DNA of 64,000 nucleotides, from assembly GCF_036898095.1 (NCBI RefSeq), contig NC_090725.1:210103570-210167569 (forward strand), in the 5' to 3' direction. This DNA is from Palaemon carinicauda. Taxonomy: Eukaryota > Arthropoda > Malacostraca > Decapoda > Palaemonidae. Under the pieces are notes generated by a model. That model saw nothing but the letters and a program-made list of their open reading frames with translations. It did not search any database and was not told the DNA's origin. This document shows, in pieces, positions 10,791 through 22,347 of the stretch (the stretch's first letter is position 1; each line of letters starts with the position of its first letter). The position numbers and the translations under genes are program-made.

Positions 10791-11169
10791 TCTTTTGTTC
10801 TTCCTTTCATCCATCTCTTCTCTTCTCCCTCCTACCCGCCACTCGCACCACGACGCCGCTTCCTTGGTGGTTCGTTAGCCCTAAGTATATTACATATTAG
10901 GTTAATATGATTGTAACTATTATTGTTTTCCGTTGTTATAAGGTTGGGATATTCTTAGCCATGTCAGTTTTGTTGCATGTTTTCCTCTGATACTCAGAGG
11001 TTTCCCTGTTATCATGTTTGTTTATCCTTACTCTCACTATGCCCTGTGGCTAGTTTATGTTTTATGCCTACTTACCTTAATTATATATGATTTTCTTTAC
11101 ATGGTGTTGTTTCTCTCCCCTTATTAAATTAGTAGTTATTGTTGGGCTTGGAAGGCATTCTCTGGTACA

Positions 11170-11260
11170 TTTTCACCGGGCGCCACAGGTCGACCCAGAA
11201 AAGGGATTTTGACGAAGGAAAAATCTATTTCTGGGGAGAGACCTGTGGCGCCCGGTGAAA
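11170..11260 (+). repeat. DIRS-C1 internal complementary region
   Basis: 11170-11202 is the complement of the left end and 11199-11260 the complement of the right end, overlapping at AAA. It acts as the template bridging both termini in the DIRS replication model. Confidence 0.88.
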
Positions 11261-11320
11261 CCCTTCCCCTTATTTTACATGATCCCACCCTTTCCTTTCC
11301 AAGCCATCATGGCCAATACA

Positions 11321-11650
11321 GAAGGATGTTGTTCAGATGGCGCTCGCGTCGTGGCGTGGGTGGTGCGGCGATGGGGGTGTGTCTAGGGCCTTTGTATCGG
11401 CCCATCCCTTTGACGAAGGAATTAACTAAATGGAAGACAACCTATGAATAGTGGATTTCACGCGCCTTTGCTTTATACACGACACCCAAAAGGTGCTCGC
11501 GCGAGGGTTGTAACCTCAGCATTCCATGCTTTTATCTTTCTTTGGTATAATTGGAAGGTTTTATCAGAAGAGATATACAAGAAGGACTTTTCACCGGGCG
11601 CCACAGGTCTCTCCCCAGAAATAGATTTTTCCTTCGTCAAAATCCCTTTT
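11321..11650 (+). repeat. DIRS-C1 right inverted terminal repeat
   Basis: Reverse complement of the left repeat, plus about 33 extra bases at the outer end (CTCTCCCCAGAAATAG through CCCTTTT) that are absent on the left and are accounted for by the internal complementary region. Confidence 0.88.
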
Positions 11651-12280
11651 TGGGGTTGCTTCAATTTCATACTACCTTCTTATTCATCAACTGATTCCTT
11701 TCATTTGAAAATCCATTTGAAAGATAATTCAATATTCTAAAAGTTGTACACAGGAAAGTTCCATATTTTATTTAGTTTTTTATATGTATTATTTTATAAA
11801 AGTATAGAAATTACTTTTAATGACGGCCATTTTTTATGTAGAATTTTTTGTTTTTTCAAAAGTGTACAGTATATAGTCTATAAAATTCTCTATCTTTTCA
11901 TGCGAAAATGATAGAAATCATTTGATATTGAAAATAGTAGGAAAATTTTTTTCTGAAAATTTCGTCTTGAGAAAAAAGGCTTCTATTTTTTTTTTTTTTT
12001 TAGAAAATTGATTTGACATTAGTATGCAAAGATGTTGATAAATGAGTATCCAGTTTGTAGTCAATTTGATTTAATATCTTTCAATGTTTGAATGGAAAAA
12101 TTGACCAATATTCAAAAAGGTTATAGCAATTTTTCTGTGAACATTTCAGTTTGTTAAAAATAGGACTATTTTTTTTAGCAATTTATCAAAAAAAAAAAAA
12201 ATTCATTAGGATGGGCTTTTAGCAGTAAAAATAGCTCATCTTGGGGAATCAGAGTTCTTCAAATTTCAGGGATGTTTATT
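11651..12280. other. AT-rich DNA, no gene seen
   Basis: Very AT-rich, with a poly-T run near 11986-12002 and an A run near 12188-12201. I see no coding or repeat structure beyond that. Confidence 0.5.
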
Positions 12281-12300
12281 CACACACACACACACACACA

Positions 12301-12374
<74 letters not shown>
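12281..12374. repeat. Compound (CA)n-(CT)n microsatellite
   Basis: About ten CA units followed by roughly 35 CT units, nearly perfect. Confidence 0.98.
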
Positions 12375-12376
<2 letters not shown>

Positions 12377-14163
12377 AAAGTCAATTACTATCGAAACTAA
12401 ATTGAAAATAATCAAACAATATGAAGGCGGAATAAAGATGAATTCTATTGCAAGTGGTATGATCCCATGCATTCTACAATTTCGATGATACTCAAGGACA
12501 AGGAACATTTAAGGGAGATGGCAAAAAGGCAGGAAACAACGCGTTGATATTGAGGCAAAGAAAAGGCCTAATTCATGAAATGGAGAAATTGTCCATTTGG
12601 TTTAGCGATCAAATCAGCAAACGTGTCCCGATTTGCCTCCATTTAATACAAAACAAGGCATTAAGCATATTCGACACGTTGAAGTCACGTAAAGGTGAAG
12701 GTTGCACAGAAACATTCACGGCTAGCAACGATTGGTTTCAGCGTTTTCATCGCAGATTTAATTTACACAACAGAAGTATTTGTTGAGAAGCTGGAAGTGC
12801 GGATTCTCAAGCAGCAGAGGAGTTTATTCATAATTTGGATAAAATAATTGAAAAGGGAGACTATCAATCAAAGCAATTTTTTAATGTGGACAAAACGGAA
12901 TTGTTCTGGAAGAAAATGCCAGAGCGAACTTATCTACATAAAGAGGCTATGAGTATGCCCCGTTTTCAAAGAGTTTAAGGATCGTGTAAAATTGCTTTTA
13001 GGTGGCAATGTAGCTGGTCACAAATGAAAGCCCCTATTTATTTACTGGTCCAAAAATCCACATCCTTTCAAGCATATAAACAAAAACACGCTGCCAGACT
13101 TTTATCGAGCTAATAGCAAGGCATGGGTGACATTTTCTTTGTTTTAAGACTGGTTTATCAATTGTTTCATACCAGCAGCCAAACAACATTGCCTTGAAAG
13201 CAAGTGCCTTTTAAACTTTCATGGTTGTTAGATAATTCTCCTGGCCACCCCAAACATATTGATGACTTGTATCGCGATTTGAAAGTTGTTTATTTATCCA
13301 AAAATGCAACATCAATTCATCAACCAATGGACCAGCATGCCATTCAACCTTTAAGATGTATTATTTACACACGACTTTCGGGAAGGCGGTAGCAGCAACG
13401 GAGGATATTTGGAAAAATTATAATAATCTTCACTGCATAAGGAACGTTGAGGCATCGTGGCGAAAAGTAACTGAGAAATGTATGTAAGGGATTTGGAAAA
13501 AAGTGTTTAAAAAGATACGTAGATAACTTTGAATGGTTCAGTAGAGATGAAAACTTAGAAATGATAATTAACAAAACTGTGTCTCTTGCATGAGTGTTGA
13601 TGTTAGAAGTGGAAGTTAAAGATGTGGAAAATTTAGTAAACTATTTTGAAGGCTAGTTGAATAATGAAGATTTGATTGAACCGGAAGAATTACGACAATC
13701 AGAAGAGTCAGAACAGTTAGAAAAGACAGATTTAGGACAGAAAAAGTTCACTTGTAAGAAGTTGGTAGAAGCATTCGCGAAAGTGGGTGACATTTGTTAA
13801 TATTGGAAGGAATGGACCCGAACGTGGGACATTTAACACGATGTGAAAGATTTGCAAATGAAGGACTTAGTTGCCATCGTGAAATATACGGGAAAAAAAG
13901 CAAACGAAACAAACATCTATTTTGGGTTATTTAAGCAGAACTAGGACATCCTCTCCGTCAACAACCCCTATCTCAACCCCGAACCCCTCTATGAATACAA
14001 CCCTTATCTCAGCCCTGACCCTCTCTCTGTCAACAACTCCTATCTATATCCCAGACTCTCGCTTACCTGGGCCATCAGCTGTTCATGAAACCAACGATGA
14101 AGACGTTGATGATCCTATCTTCATGTTTGAGTGTTACAATAGTGAGGAGGATATATTTAAATG
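12377..14163 (+). pseudogene. Tigger/jerky-like (pogo superfamily) transposase relic
   Basis: It begins with an ETKLKIIKQYEGG helix-turn-helix start and has a CENPB-like middle (FHRRFNLHNRSIC). The DDE domain shows FNVDKTELFWKKMP (first Asp), LDNSPGHPKHI (second Asp) and HQPMDQHAIQPL (third Asp). The C-terminal tail ends with an acidic stretch before TGA at 14162-14164. Several stops and frameshifts lie between 12780 and 13610. The order matches Tigger-1 at 39664-41350, but the sequence is much diverged, so this is an older, separate family. Terminal repeats were not recognised. Confidence 0.78.
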
Positions 14164-14545
14164 ACTTTGTATGTAGATTTAAATAATTAGTAGAGTACAC
14201 GGTAATTTATTTTCCTTTTCATCAATTTCAAGAATATTTATCAGTTGTTAAACATAAAAGTGATTTTTCGTTTCGGTTATTGTACCTTCTGTGATTTCAG
14301 TAGTATTATATTTTTCCACAGTATTTTAATCAATTTCCTTTCCACAATGTACTTCATGTTAGGAAATTTTCATGATTTATTATGTTGATAAAACAATTAT
14401 TTGTTTGTAAGTTAGATTTACTTTGTTGTACCTTCTGTGATTTTTAAACATTTTTATGTTTGTAAAACAATGATTTGTAAGTTGTGTTTACTTTATTGTA
14501 CATTGTTATGAAAACTCATATATACCGAATAACTGCAGTAACTAG
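14164..14545. other. AT-rich DNA, no gene seen
   Basis: It contains short internal repetitions (TTTGTAAGTT..TTTACTTT..TTGTACCTTCTGTGAT) near 14290-14500, possibly the 3' untranslated end of the preceding transposon. Nothing coding. Confidence 0.4.
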
Positions 14546-14919
14546 AAATATTATCTGTACTGAGAAAGCAAAGAGCTTATAAAGTACAAGAGAAATGAAA
14601 AACAATACAGTAATATGTAAATAGAAATATTGCCGACTGGTGACAGAATGAGAGGTTACAGCATCAATGACGAGAACCTAACTTACGTTTGAAAACCTCG
14701 AAAACCCAAAGTAAGACAAAAATGGAGTTTTACATAACCAGTACTACACAAAAATAAGTCTCGGCAAAAGAAAAGCTAATGTGTAAAAGTACATGATAGA
14801 AAATATTACCGCTTCATTAATGAAAGAGAAACTATACATTGCCAATAAACTAACCTAGCCTATGTCTGAAAACCCACATGTAAAACAGAAAATTAGATTT
14901 TTATATATTCTGTACTTAA
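14546..14919. repeat. 176-bp satellite, left block (about two monomers)
   Basis: The landmark AAATATTRCC followed by a GAAAGAGA/GAATGAGAG-like block recurs at 14635 and 14811, 176 bp apart, with similar sequence in between (AAGAAAAGCT...GTAC, GAAAACC...AC). The same monomer reappears at 16621 and 16796, on the other side of the LINE. Confidence 0.65.
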
Positions 14920-16292
14920 CAAATGGTGTGAGAGCTGAGATGTTGAAGGAAGGGGCTGTGACTGTACTTGAATGGTTGGTGAGATTGTTTAATATGTGTT
15001 TTTTGTTGTCAATGGTACCAGTAAATTGGGTTTGTGCATGTATTGTACCACTATATAAAGGTAAGGGAGATGAGATGAGTGTTGTAATTCAAGGGGTAAT
15101 AGTTTGTTGAGTGTGGTTGGAAAAGTGTATGGTAGAGTATTGATTAATAGGATTAAGGATAAAACAGAGAATGCAATCCTAGAAGTACAGGGTGGTTTTT
15201 GAAGAGGTAGGGGATGTATGAATCTGGTTTTTACAGTTAGACAGATATGCGAGAAATATTTAGCCAAAGGGAAGGAGGTGTATGTTGCGTTTATGGATCT
15301 GGAGAAAGTGTATGATAGAGTTGATAGGGAAGTGATGTGGAATGTGATGAGGTTATATGGAATTGGTGGAAGGTTGTTGCAAGCAGTGAAAAGTTTCTAC
15401 AAAGGTAGTAAAGTGTGTGTTAGGATAGGAAATGAAGTGAGCGATTAGTTTCCAGTGAGAGTGAGGCTGAGACAGGGATGTGTGATGTCTCCATAGCTGT
15501 TTAACTTGCATGTTGATGGAGTGGTGAGAAAGCTGAATGCTCGAGTGCTTGGATGAGGATTGAAACTGGTAGACGAGAATGATCATGAATGGGAGGTAAA
15601 TCAGTTGTTGTTTGCGGATGATACTGTACTGGTTGCAGACACGGAAGAGAAGCTTGGACGATTAGTGACAGAATTTGGAAGAGTGTGTGAGAGAAGGAAG
15701 TTGAGAGTTAATGTGGGTAAGAGTAAGGTTATGAGATATTCGAGAAGGAAAGTTGGTGCGAGGTTGAATGTCATGTTAAATGGAGATTTACTTGAGGAGG
15801 TGGATCAGTTTAAGTACTTGGGGTCTGTTATTGCAGCAAATGGTGGAGTGGAAGCAGATGTACGTCAGAGAGTGAGTGAAGGATGCAAAATGTTGGGTGG
15901 CCAGTGAAGGGAGTGGTAAAGAATAGAGGGTTGGGCATGAATGTAAAGAGAGTTCTGTATGAGAAAGTGATTGTACCAACTGTGATGTATGGAAGATAGG
16001 GTTAGGAATGAAGTAGTGAGGGTGAGAACAGATGTAAGAAATGAGTTAGCAGCTAGAGAGGATATGAATATGTTGAGGTGATTTGGCCATGTTGAGAATT
16101 GAAAATGGCTGTCTGCTAAAGAAGGTGATGTATGCAAGAGTTGATGGGAGAAGTACAAGAGGAAGGCCAAGGTTTGGGTGAATGGATGGAGTGAAGAAAG
16201 CTCTGGGTGATAGGAGGATAGATGTGAGAGAGGAGAGAGAGCGTGCTAGAAATAGGAATGAATGGCGAGCGATTGTGATGCAGTTCCGGTAG
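14920..16292 (+). pseudogene. Non-LTR retrotransposon (LINE) reverse transcriptase, decayed
   Basis: Readable RT blocks in order: LKEGAVTVLEWLVRLFN, VPLYKGKGD, a QGGF-type motif, VAFMDLEKVYDRVDR, VRLRQGCVMSP, LLFADDTVLVAD (catalytic), KSKVMRYSR, FKYLGSVIAANGG and a C-terminal stretch ending at TAG 16290-16292. Numerous stops and frame changes break it. The 5' part with the endonuclease is missing, as usual for 5'-truncated LINE insertions. The family copies itself by target-primed reverse transcription. I do not assign a clade. Confidence 0.88.
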
Positions 16293-16545
16293 GCCCTGCT
16301 GCTTCCTCCACTCGCCTTGGATGACCGCAGAGGTAGCAGCAGTAGGGGATTCAGTTATGAAGCTTCATCTCTGGTGGATAACGGGGGAGGGTGGGCTGTG
16401 ACACACTAGCAGTACCAGCCGAACTTGGTTGAGTCTCTTGTCAGGTTGGGAGGAACGTAGAGGAAAGGTCCCCTTTTTATCCTTTGTTTGATGTTAGCTA
16501 CCCCAAAAAATTGGGGGAAGTGCCTTGGTATATGTATGTGTATAC
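16293..16545 (+). mobile_element. LINE 3' untranslated region
   Basis: Follows the LINE stop directly. It contains GGATAACGGGGGAGGGTGG, a CCGAACTTGGTTGAGTC block and CCAAAAAATTGGGGGAAGTG just before the end. The boundary to the satellite is approximate. Confidence 0.6.
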
Positions 16546-16860
16546 TAAACAAAAATAGTGATTTAATATACCCTGTACTATTTAATGAAAAGCTTTAGTG
16601 TTCAGAATATATAAATGAAAAAATATTACCATGTTACTGAAAGAGATGCTATTCTTTGCGAAAAATTTAACTTTGCATATGTGAAAACTCTTAAAACTCA
16701 CAGGCTAAACAAAAATAATGTTTTAATATACTATACCCTGTACTTTGTAAAGAAAAGCTATAAGGTTTAGAATATTTGACTGGAAAAATATTGCCGACTC
16801 ATGACTGAAAGAGATGGTATTCATTCCCGAAAATCGAACCTTGCATGAAATAATATACCC
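16546..16860. repeat. 176-bp satellite, right block
   Basis: Two monomers with AAATATTRCC...GACTGAAAGAGATG at 16621 and 16796 (175 bp apart) and TATACCCTGTACT at each unit. Same family as 14546-14919. Confidence 0.7.
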
Positions 16861-16911
16861 TCGATTAACTACCAATTTGATAAATGTTAGATTTTCCAAT
16901 TCCTATCTTGT

Positions 16912-16913
<2 letters not shown>

Positions 16914-16960
<47 letters not shown>

Positions 16961-16983
16961 TAGATATACATATACATATACAT

Positions 16984-17057
<74 letters not shown>

Positions 17058-17072
17058 GATATACATGTACAT

Positions 17073-17124
<52 letters not shown>

Positions 17125-17146
17125 GATATACATATACATACATATA

Positions 17147-17242
<96 letters not shown>
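16914..17242. repeat. (TA)n array with CA and TACA interruptions
   Basis: About 330 bp of alternating TA with short (CA)n and (TACA)n blocks. All open frames across it are artefacts of the repeat. Confidence 0.97.
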
Positions 17243-17245
<3 letters not shown>

Positions 17246-18224
17246 GGCCTTTTAAGCTTATGAATCTGTTTTCATTATACTCTGGTACTAGTCCTTGTGG
17301 ACTACACTTCCCCCCAAAAAAGATGGTTTGACAAAGAAATTCCTTATTTTTTGGGAGGTACTCTGGTACCCAACACCATCCCACCTCCTTAGACTCGTGA
17401 AAAGAGAAGGGATATATTTGAGACCTATTCTCATCAGGAAAAGATAATAGTAAATAAACACTAGAGTAACATTGTCTGTATTATCATGGAGTAGTAGTGC
17501 TTTTCCATTGCTGCTCTGTTGTTCTGCAGACAAATTTAGCATAGAAAGTGCTATGATGGGATTATAGAGAGGCTGAACCCGTGGGTCTCCCTAATACACA
17601 TGAGTCGTGCTTGCACATAGATACAGGGGCTATGGTCAGGGAAAATTATATTTCTTTGGTATATCCTGTTGTATTGAATTCCTTTTTCCAACCTAAATGA
17701 GAAAGTCCTTGGGACCATATAACATTACCTTTCATAAAATATGGGTTTCCTTTATCAAAACCCCTTTTAGGATGATTAAAGTCATCATCGGAATCTTTGC
17801 ACATTTTCAGGTTATGAGAGGTAGATGTGTCATCCAAATCTAAGAGAATTAATGTTCAAAAATTTTCTCTAGATCTAAACCCATTGCTCTATTTAAATTG
17901 CTCTCTTCTTGTCCCTCCAGCTACTGGATCTGATTACATAGAGGGATCAGCTAACTTCAGAGAACCAAAGGAAATTAGTTCACACTTGCCAGGCTACCTG
18001 GGCCATATACTGATCATCTTTCCTTTAGAATACGATGACAATGTTTTGGGATGATTGCATTGAAGAAATTGTTTAAAAGTAAAAATATTTATTGAGCAAT
18101 AATTTCTTCATTTGTAATATTTATTGGAATACAGGTGTAATATTTATTTATTTGACAATATGAATTAGGTTGAGTTTTTAACATATTAATGTGTTGCTTA
18201 TGGTATGTATTCTTTATTTTCAAG
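17243..18224. other. Host intronic DNA, no exon recognised
   Basis: Upstream of the host exon at 18225. An acceptor-like pyrimidine tract near 17920 precedes an open stretch to 18054, but it has no donor and does not resemble an oxidoreductase. Nothing else is supported. Confidence 0.45.
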
Positions 18225-18307
18225 GTGTATGCCATCAATTATAACCAGATTCAGCTTTGACACACTTGATGGAGCCTACATCATCCCTCCTATTCAATAT
18301 CCAGATG
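18225..18307 (+). CDS. Host exon, DAO-type FAD-dependent oxidoreductase (part)
   Basis: A TTTATTTTCAAG acceptor precedes 18225 and the donor is GATG/GTAATG after 18307. The 83-bp exon reads in one frame as CMPSIITRFSFDTLDG then AYIIPPIQYPD, ending after the first base of a Gly codon (phase 1). PPIxYPDG is a hallmark of the substrate/FAD domain of DAO-family oxidoreductases related to sarcosine and amino-acid oxidases. The exon at 47231 supplies the two missing bases of the codon and continues with NWYLKLGH, the sequence expected next in the family. The substrate is unknown. Other exons lie outside the window or are not recognised. Confidence 0.78.
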
Positions 18308-18391
18308 GTAATGTAACATTTTATACTAAGAGATGATGGTTGCATTAAACATGTTATTTGACATTATTTTGTTTTAAGGAAACTGTTCTTT

Positions 18392-18790
18392 AAAACGGAT
18401 TTTGAGCGAAGCGAAAAATCTATCTTTGGGTGAGATAGCCATGGCGTCCTGATGGAAGGTTCCTTATTGGTAGCTTCCTTGGGTATATAACTACTAAGAA
18501 ATTCCCAGAGAATTTAACCACAGGTTATCACAGAATTCTAACTTCTGGAGCGAGTATCCTAATGGTTTCCCTTTAAGACATCGTATATCAACAGGGGACG
18601 CATGTATTAACGCGCCACATAGCTATCTGCACCCCACATAGAGTTAACACTTCGATGTGGAGGGGCGGAGAATAGCTGGGGAGCCGTTCCACAGCTATAC
18701 TCGTCCGTGGCTACTTTTGGCACTCGAAACGTAAACAAACGGGCGCCATTGCTAAATGACGTCACGTCCGTCCTCATCCTGATGCCAGTT
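18392..18790 (-). repeat. DIRS-D1 3' terminal inverted repeat
   Basis: Pairs with 33416-33774 in inverted orientation, with shared blocks such as CATGGCGTCCTGATGGAAGG, CCACATAGCTATCTGCACCC and CGTTTGTTTACGTTTCG. The outer AAAACGGATTTTGAGCG is specific to this end. Confidence 0.9.
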
Positions 18791-18867
18791 GCTTGCCGAT
18801 CACCATGATACAGCAGGACAGGGTGGGGCCTGAAAGGCTGGACAAAGTAGCAGGGAGGGTCCATCAG

Positions 18868-18960
18868 GACACCATGGCTATCTCACCCAAAAATAGATTT
18901 TTCGCTTCGCTCAAAATCCGTTTTTTGGGCTCAAGCTATGGCGTCCTGATGGAAGAATAC
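18868..18960 (-). repeat. DIRS-D1 internal complementary region
   Basis: Contains the complement of the 3' end (ATAGATTTTTCGCTTCGC through ATCCGTTTT) joined to the complement of the 5' end (TTTGGGCTCAAGC and CATCAGGACG in complement). The junction is a T run. Confidence 0.85.
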
Positions 18961-19535
18961 CAGAGAATCAATGTATCGTGGTAGATTTCCCCTTGTAGTG
19001 TATGTGCCGAGGGCTTTGAATAGGGTAAGCATAGTGACCTCGATAGAGGTTCCGTGGGGATGAAACTTCCTGCCCACCTTGGCAGAGAAGTCCCAACGGA
19101 CCATGCTGAAGATCAAAGTGGTCATCGAAGGGCTACCCACCTTGCGGGGAGAACGTGAAGAACTCGGAGACAAGACAGAATGGTTGATATTCATATAGGA
19201 ACATTCTCAATGACAGACAAGTGGTGGTTAGGCACTGTATTTTGTAACAAGAGAACGATCTGGTCTTGAAGGTATAGCGCAAGTAAGTATTCAGTTAGGA
19301 ATATTACATAGCATAGGTGAGTATATAATATGGATTGAACCTATTATTCTTCATCATTTTTTAAAAGAAAAGGGGATAATGAAACTATGACAACCATGTA
19401 TTTCATAGTATAAGTAGGAGCGGATTGAGACGCACAAGTAATAAAATAGAAACTTTATTTCACAATTGCAGAATATGGTAAATAAATGCAATAAGGGATG
19501 TAAAAGTAATTTACAATAAATTATAGTGTACATAG

Positions 19536-19712
19536 TTTTTAAATATTTAACTTAGCCGGTGAATATATATAGCTGCAACTCTGTTGCTCGACAGACAAAA
19601 AACTGTAAAAAACTTGCCAGCGATCGCTATACAGGTTGCGGGTGTGCCCATCAGCGCCAACTGTCGGCCAGATACCATACTCCATGTAAACAAAGACTCA
19701 ATTTTCTTCTCT
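19536..19712 (+). repeat. DIRS-B1 left inverted terminal repeat
   Basis: From about 19559 it is complementary to 25849-25998 over roughly 150 bp, including CAGCGATCGCTATACA and ATACCATACTCCATGTAAAC. The outermost 37 bases are complemented at 25708-25745 instead. Confidence 0.9.
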
Positions 19713-19887
19713 GTCGACGTGTCGACAAGACGTACTTTACTCGCTGTTGAAACCTGGAGTTTTTCCCATCATCTTTGGTGAAGTACTTTATTTTGGTTTT
19801 GAGCTTTCGCTGTGCAGGGTTTTTCTTCAAATAAATCCTTGAACTCTTTTTTGTATCGGATTCTTTGTTGATGACTTAGATCGTTTT

Positions 19888-22347
19888 TTGGAATTTTCCC
19901 TTGACCAATTCAAAATGGCTGACCTTTCACAAGTTCCCAAGTTTAGAAAATGCAATGCTAGGGACTGTTCTAGGCATCTTCCAAAGGCTTCTCTCGACCC
20001 TCACACTGTTTGTTCCAATTGTCGGGGTAAAACCTGTCAATTGGAAGATCGGTGTGAGGAATGCGTGGGCCTTTCGGAATTCGATTTTATCGAATTTGAG
20101 AAGTACACACGCAGGCTAGAGAGAGATAGAATAAGGAGAAGTTCTTCTAGGTCGATAGATTTTTCCTCTCCTCATGCCCCTCAACCTATTCCTTCCCCTG
20201 TAGTGGTTGTTCCTAACCCCCCTCCTAGCACTCAGGAACCATCGATGGCTGACATGATGCGTGCTATCCATGCCCTGGGGGAGAGAGTTGAGTCCCTTGC
20301 AAGTGACCGCAATCAACTCATGGCGGATGTTAAGGAGCTAAAGTGCCAAAGTGCCGCGGGAAGTGATGAAGTGCCTAGTGAAAGTGTTGTGAACAGTGTT
20401 GCGCTTGAGGGTTCGTCTGTTCGTGCCTGTCGTCCTCCTAGTCCGGGACCTCTTGCAAGCTCCCAAGCCCAGGGGAGAAGCAATGTCGTACGACGCATGG
20501 GTTCGAGAGGCCTTGATCAGCGAACAGACGTTCCCTCCATGGTATCAGGCGTATCTCCCCAAGATCGCCCCTACCTACGTAAGACGAGAGAGCCCGTTTT
20601 TACCTCGTCGTCTGAAGGTGTTTCTCGTAAGAAACTTTGGACCAAGGTCTCACGACCTTTAAAACGTAAGACGGTCCCTTCAGGACAAGTCCAACGTCCC
20701 GGTTGTAGCCACTGGGTCAGTTCGGACTCGTTGCCGTCATCTGATGACTGCTCACCGCCTAAGAGAGGCAAAGCGGTACCGCCTCAGTCGCTAACCCCGT
20801 CTGTTGCCGCACCTGCTCCCGTAGACCCTAAATGGGCTTTGCTGCAAGACATGCAGTCCAAGCTTGCGTCCTTGATGGAGGACTTTCATGCGGAGAAGGT
20901 TGCTGCTGAACCTTCTGGCCAACAACCTTCCAAGCGATCGGTTGTGCGTCCTGTTGACGCTGAGGTAACCTTCTCGCGTCTACCAGTTAAGGTGGTTCCT
21001 CCACCGATGCGACCCAGTGTGGGTTGCCAGCCGCACGTTGACGTTAAGCGACGCTCGGAGGTGGTTGTTGACGTTCAGGACGTTCAACAACCATCAGAGG
21101 TGACTTGTTTTGACGCGGTGCGTCAACCTCCGCAACCCGGTATGGTGTTGACTGCACAACCCAGACGGTCTAGACAGTCTCGGGTGGACGCTGTGCATCC
21201 TCGCGCACCCATGGTTGTTGACAGTTCACAGACTGTGCAGCAGTTCCATGACGTTGCGTCCGGCTCCGTCACGCATGCACCAGTGCGACCGGACTCAGCG
21301 AGCCAGACGTTGCCCACTCCGTTGCCGTTTCCTCATCAGTTTTCGGATGAGGAACTATCTGATGAGGACGTTGCTGAACAACAAGACGATCAACCGTCAG
21401 AACTGGACGAGCCCAAGGCAACTCAACCATCATTGGACTTTAGAAAAGTCATGGCTGTATTCAAAGAGTTGTTTCCTGACCATTTTATTTCTGTGGCTCC
21501 TCGTTCTCCGCCGTCAGAGTTTGTATTAGGCATGCCTTCTACCGCACCTGCCTTTACTAAACTCGTTCTCTCACGCTCATCCAAGAGAGCTTTGCGGCTG
21601 TTAGGAGACTGGTTAGAGTCTAAGAAGAGTTTAGGGAAGACAGCATTTGCCTTTCCCCCATCTAAACTCTCTTCTAGATCGAGCGTCTGGTATGCCACGG
21701 GAGAAGTTCTCGGCTTGGGAGTTCCTGCCTCTGCCCAGGGCGACTTCTCAAGTCTTGTAGACTCTCCCCGCCGCCTTGCCATGAGACGCTCGAAGATTTG
21801 TTGGTCACCATCGGACCTGGACCACCTTCTTAAAGGGATATTTAGGGCTTTCGAAGTCTTTAACTTTTTAGACTGGTGCTTAGGAGCCCTGAGCAGGAAA
21901 ATCTCTTCGACAGATAAGGATATTTCTTTGCTCATTATGTCCTGCATGGACAAGGCCGTCCGTGATGGGTCCAATGAGCTAGCTGCCTCATTCACGTCCG
22001 GAGTCCTGAAGAAGCGAGAGTCTCTCTGTTCGTTCCTGTCTGCTGGAGTTACGCCATGCCAGAGATCTGAACTTCTCTTTGCTCCCCTTTCCAAGTGCCT
22101 GTTTCCTGAAGTCTTGGTAAAGGAAATTGCCGCTTCGTTAGTTCAGAAGGACACCCACGATCTAGTTGCGTCCTCAGCTCGCAAAGCTCCCCCTTTGCCT
22201 ACTTTGTCTGCTAGACCGAGGATAGACACTCCAGCGTCTCGCTTTATTCCGCCCTTTCGTGGCAGAGCCTCCAGCAGAGGAGGTGCTCGTGCCGAAGGGA
22301 AACGAGGGAAGAGGAAAGGACCCAAGTCCTCCAAGGGCAGAGTCTGA
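19888..22347 (+). CDS. DIRS-B1 gag-like ORF1 (819 aa)
   Basis: An uninterrupted frame from the ATG at 19888; an alternative start is the in-frame Met nine codons later (MADLSQVPKF), which matches the start seen in copy 2 at 49075. A Cys/His cluster lies at residues 20-60 (KCNARDCSRHL ... VCSNCRGKTC ... CEEC), likely a zinc-binding knuckle. A short coiled segment follows (ALGERVESLASDRNQL), then a long Ser/Pro/Val-rich low-complexity middle, an acidic stretch (FSDEELSDEDVAE), a folded part (about residues 520-780) shared with other DIRS gags, and an Arg/Gly/Lys-rich tail (FRGRASSRGGARAEGKRGKRK). It probably forms the particle and binds RNA. It overlaps RT by 89 nt. Confidence 0.85.
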   Translation: MEFSLDQFKMADLSQVPKFRKCNARDCSRHLPKASLDPHTVCSNCRGKTCQLEDRCEECVGLSEFDFIEFEKYTRRLERDRIRRSSSRSIDFSSPHAPQPIPSPVVVVPNPPPSTQEPSMADMMRAIHALGERVESLASDRNQLMADVKELKCQSAAGSDEVPSESVVNSVALEGSSVRACRPPSPGPLASSQAQGRSNVVRRMGSRGLDQRTDVPSMVSGVSPQDRPYLRKTREPVFTSSSEGVSRKKLWTKVSRPLKRKTVPSGQVQRPGCSHWVSSDSLPSSDDCSPPKRGKAVPPQSLTPSVAAPAPVDPKWALLQDMQSKLASLMEDFHAEKVAAEPSGQQPSKRSVVRPVDAEVTFSRLPVKVVPPPMRPSVGCQPHVDVKRRSEVVVDVQDVQQPSEVTCFDAVRQPPQPGMVLTAQPRRSRQSRVDAVHPRAPMVVDSSQTVQQFHDVASGSVTHAPVRPDSASQTLPTPLPFPHQFSDEELSDEDVAEQQDDQPSELDEPKATQPSLDFRKVMAVFKELFPDHFISVAPRSPPSEFVLGMPSTAPAFTKLVLSRSSKRALRLLGDWLESKKSLGKTAFAFPPSKLSSRSSVWYATGEVLGLGVPASAQGDFSSLVDSPRRLAMRRSKICWSPSDLDHLLKGIFRAFEVFNFLDWCLGALSRKISSTDKDISLLIMSCMDKAVRDGSNELAASFTSGVLKKRESLCSFLSAGVTPCQRSELLFAPLSKCLFPEVLVKEIAASLVQKDTHDLVASSARKAPPLPTLSARPRIDTPASRFIPPFRGRASSRGGARAEGKRGKRKGPKSSKGRV

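Larger units (their letters stand above)
3783..11650 (+). mobile_element. DIRS-C1, full-length DIRS-type retrotransposon (about 7.9 kb)
   Basis: It is bounded by inverted repeats of about 300 bp (3783-4085 and 11321-11650) and has an internal complementary region at 11170-11260. Order: leader, spliced gag, RT-RNase H and tyrosine recombinase, all on plus. There is no protease or DDE integrase, as expected for DIRS. Termini were set where the ends stop matching their complements in the internal region (left TTTCTGGG, right CCCTTTT). The coding region has a small number of indels, so this is a fairly young but disabled copy. Confidence 0.9.

Noticed and set aside
12266..12508. 80-codon frame on minus with an (Arg-Glu)n stretch
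   Set aside because: Translation of the CT microsatellite.
16865..17384. Several 60-110 codon frames rich in Ile/Tyr
   Set aside because: They are translations of the (TA)n array.
17827..18054. 75-codon frame with an acceptor-like tract upstream
   Set aside because: No donor site and no similarity to the oxidoreductase encoded by the next exon.
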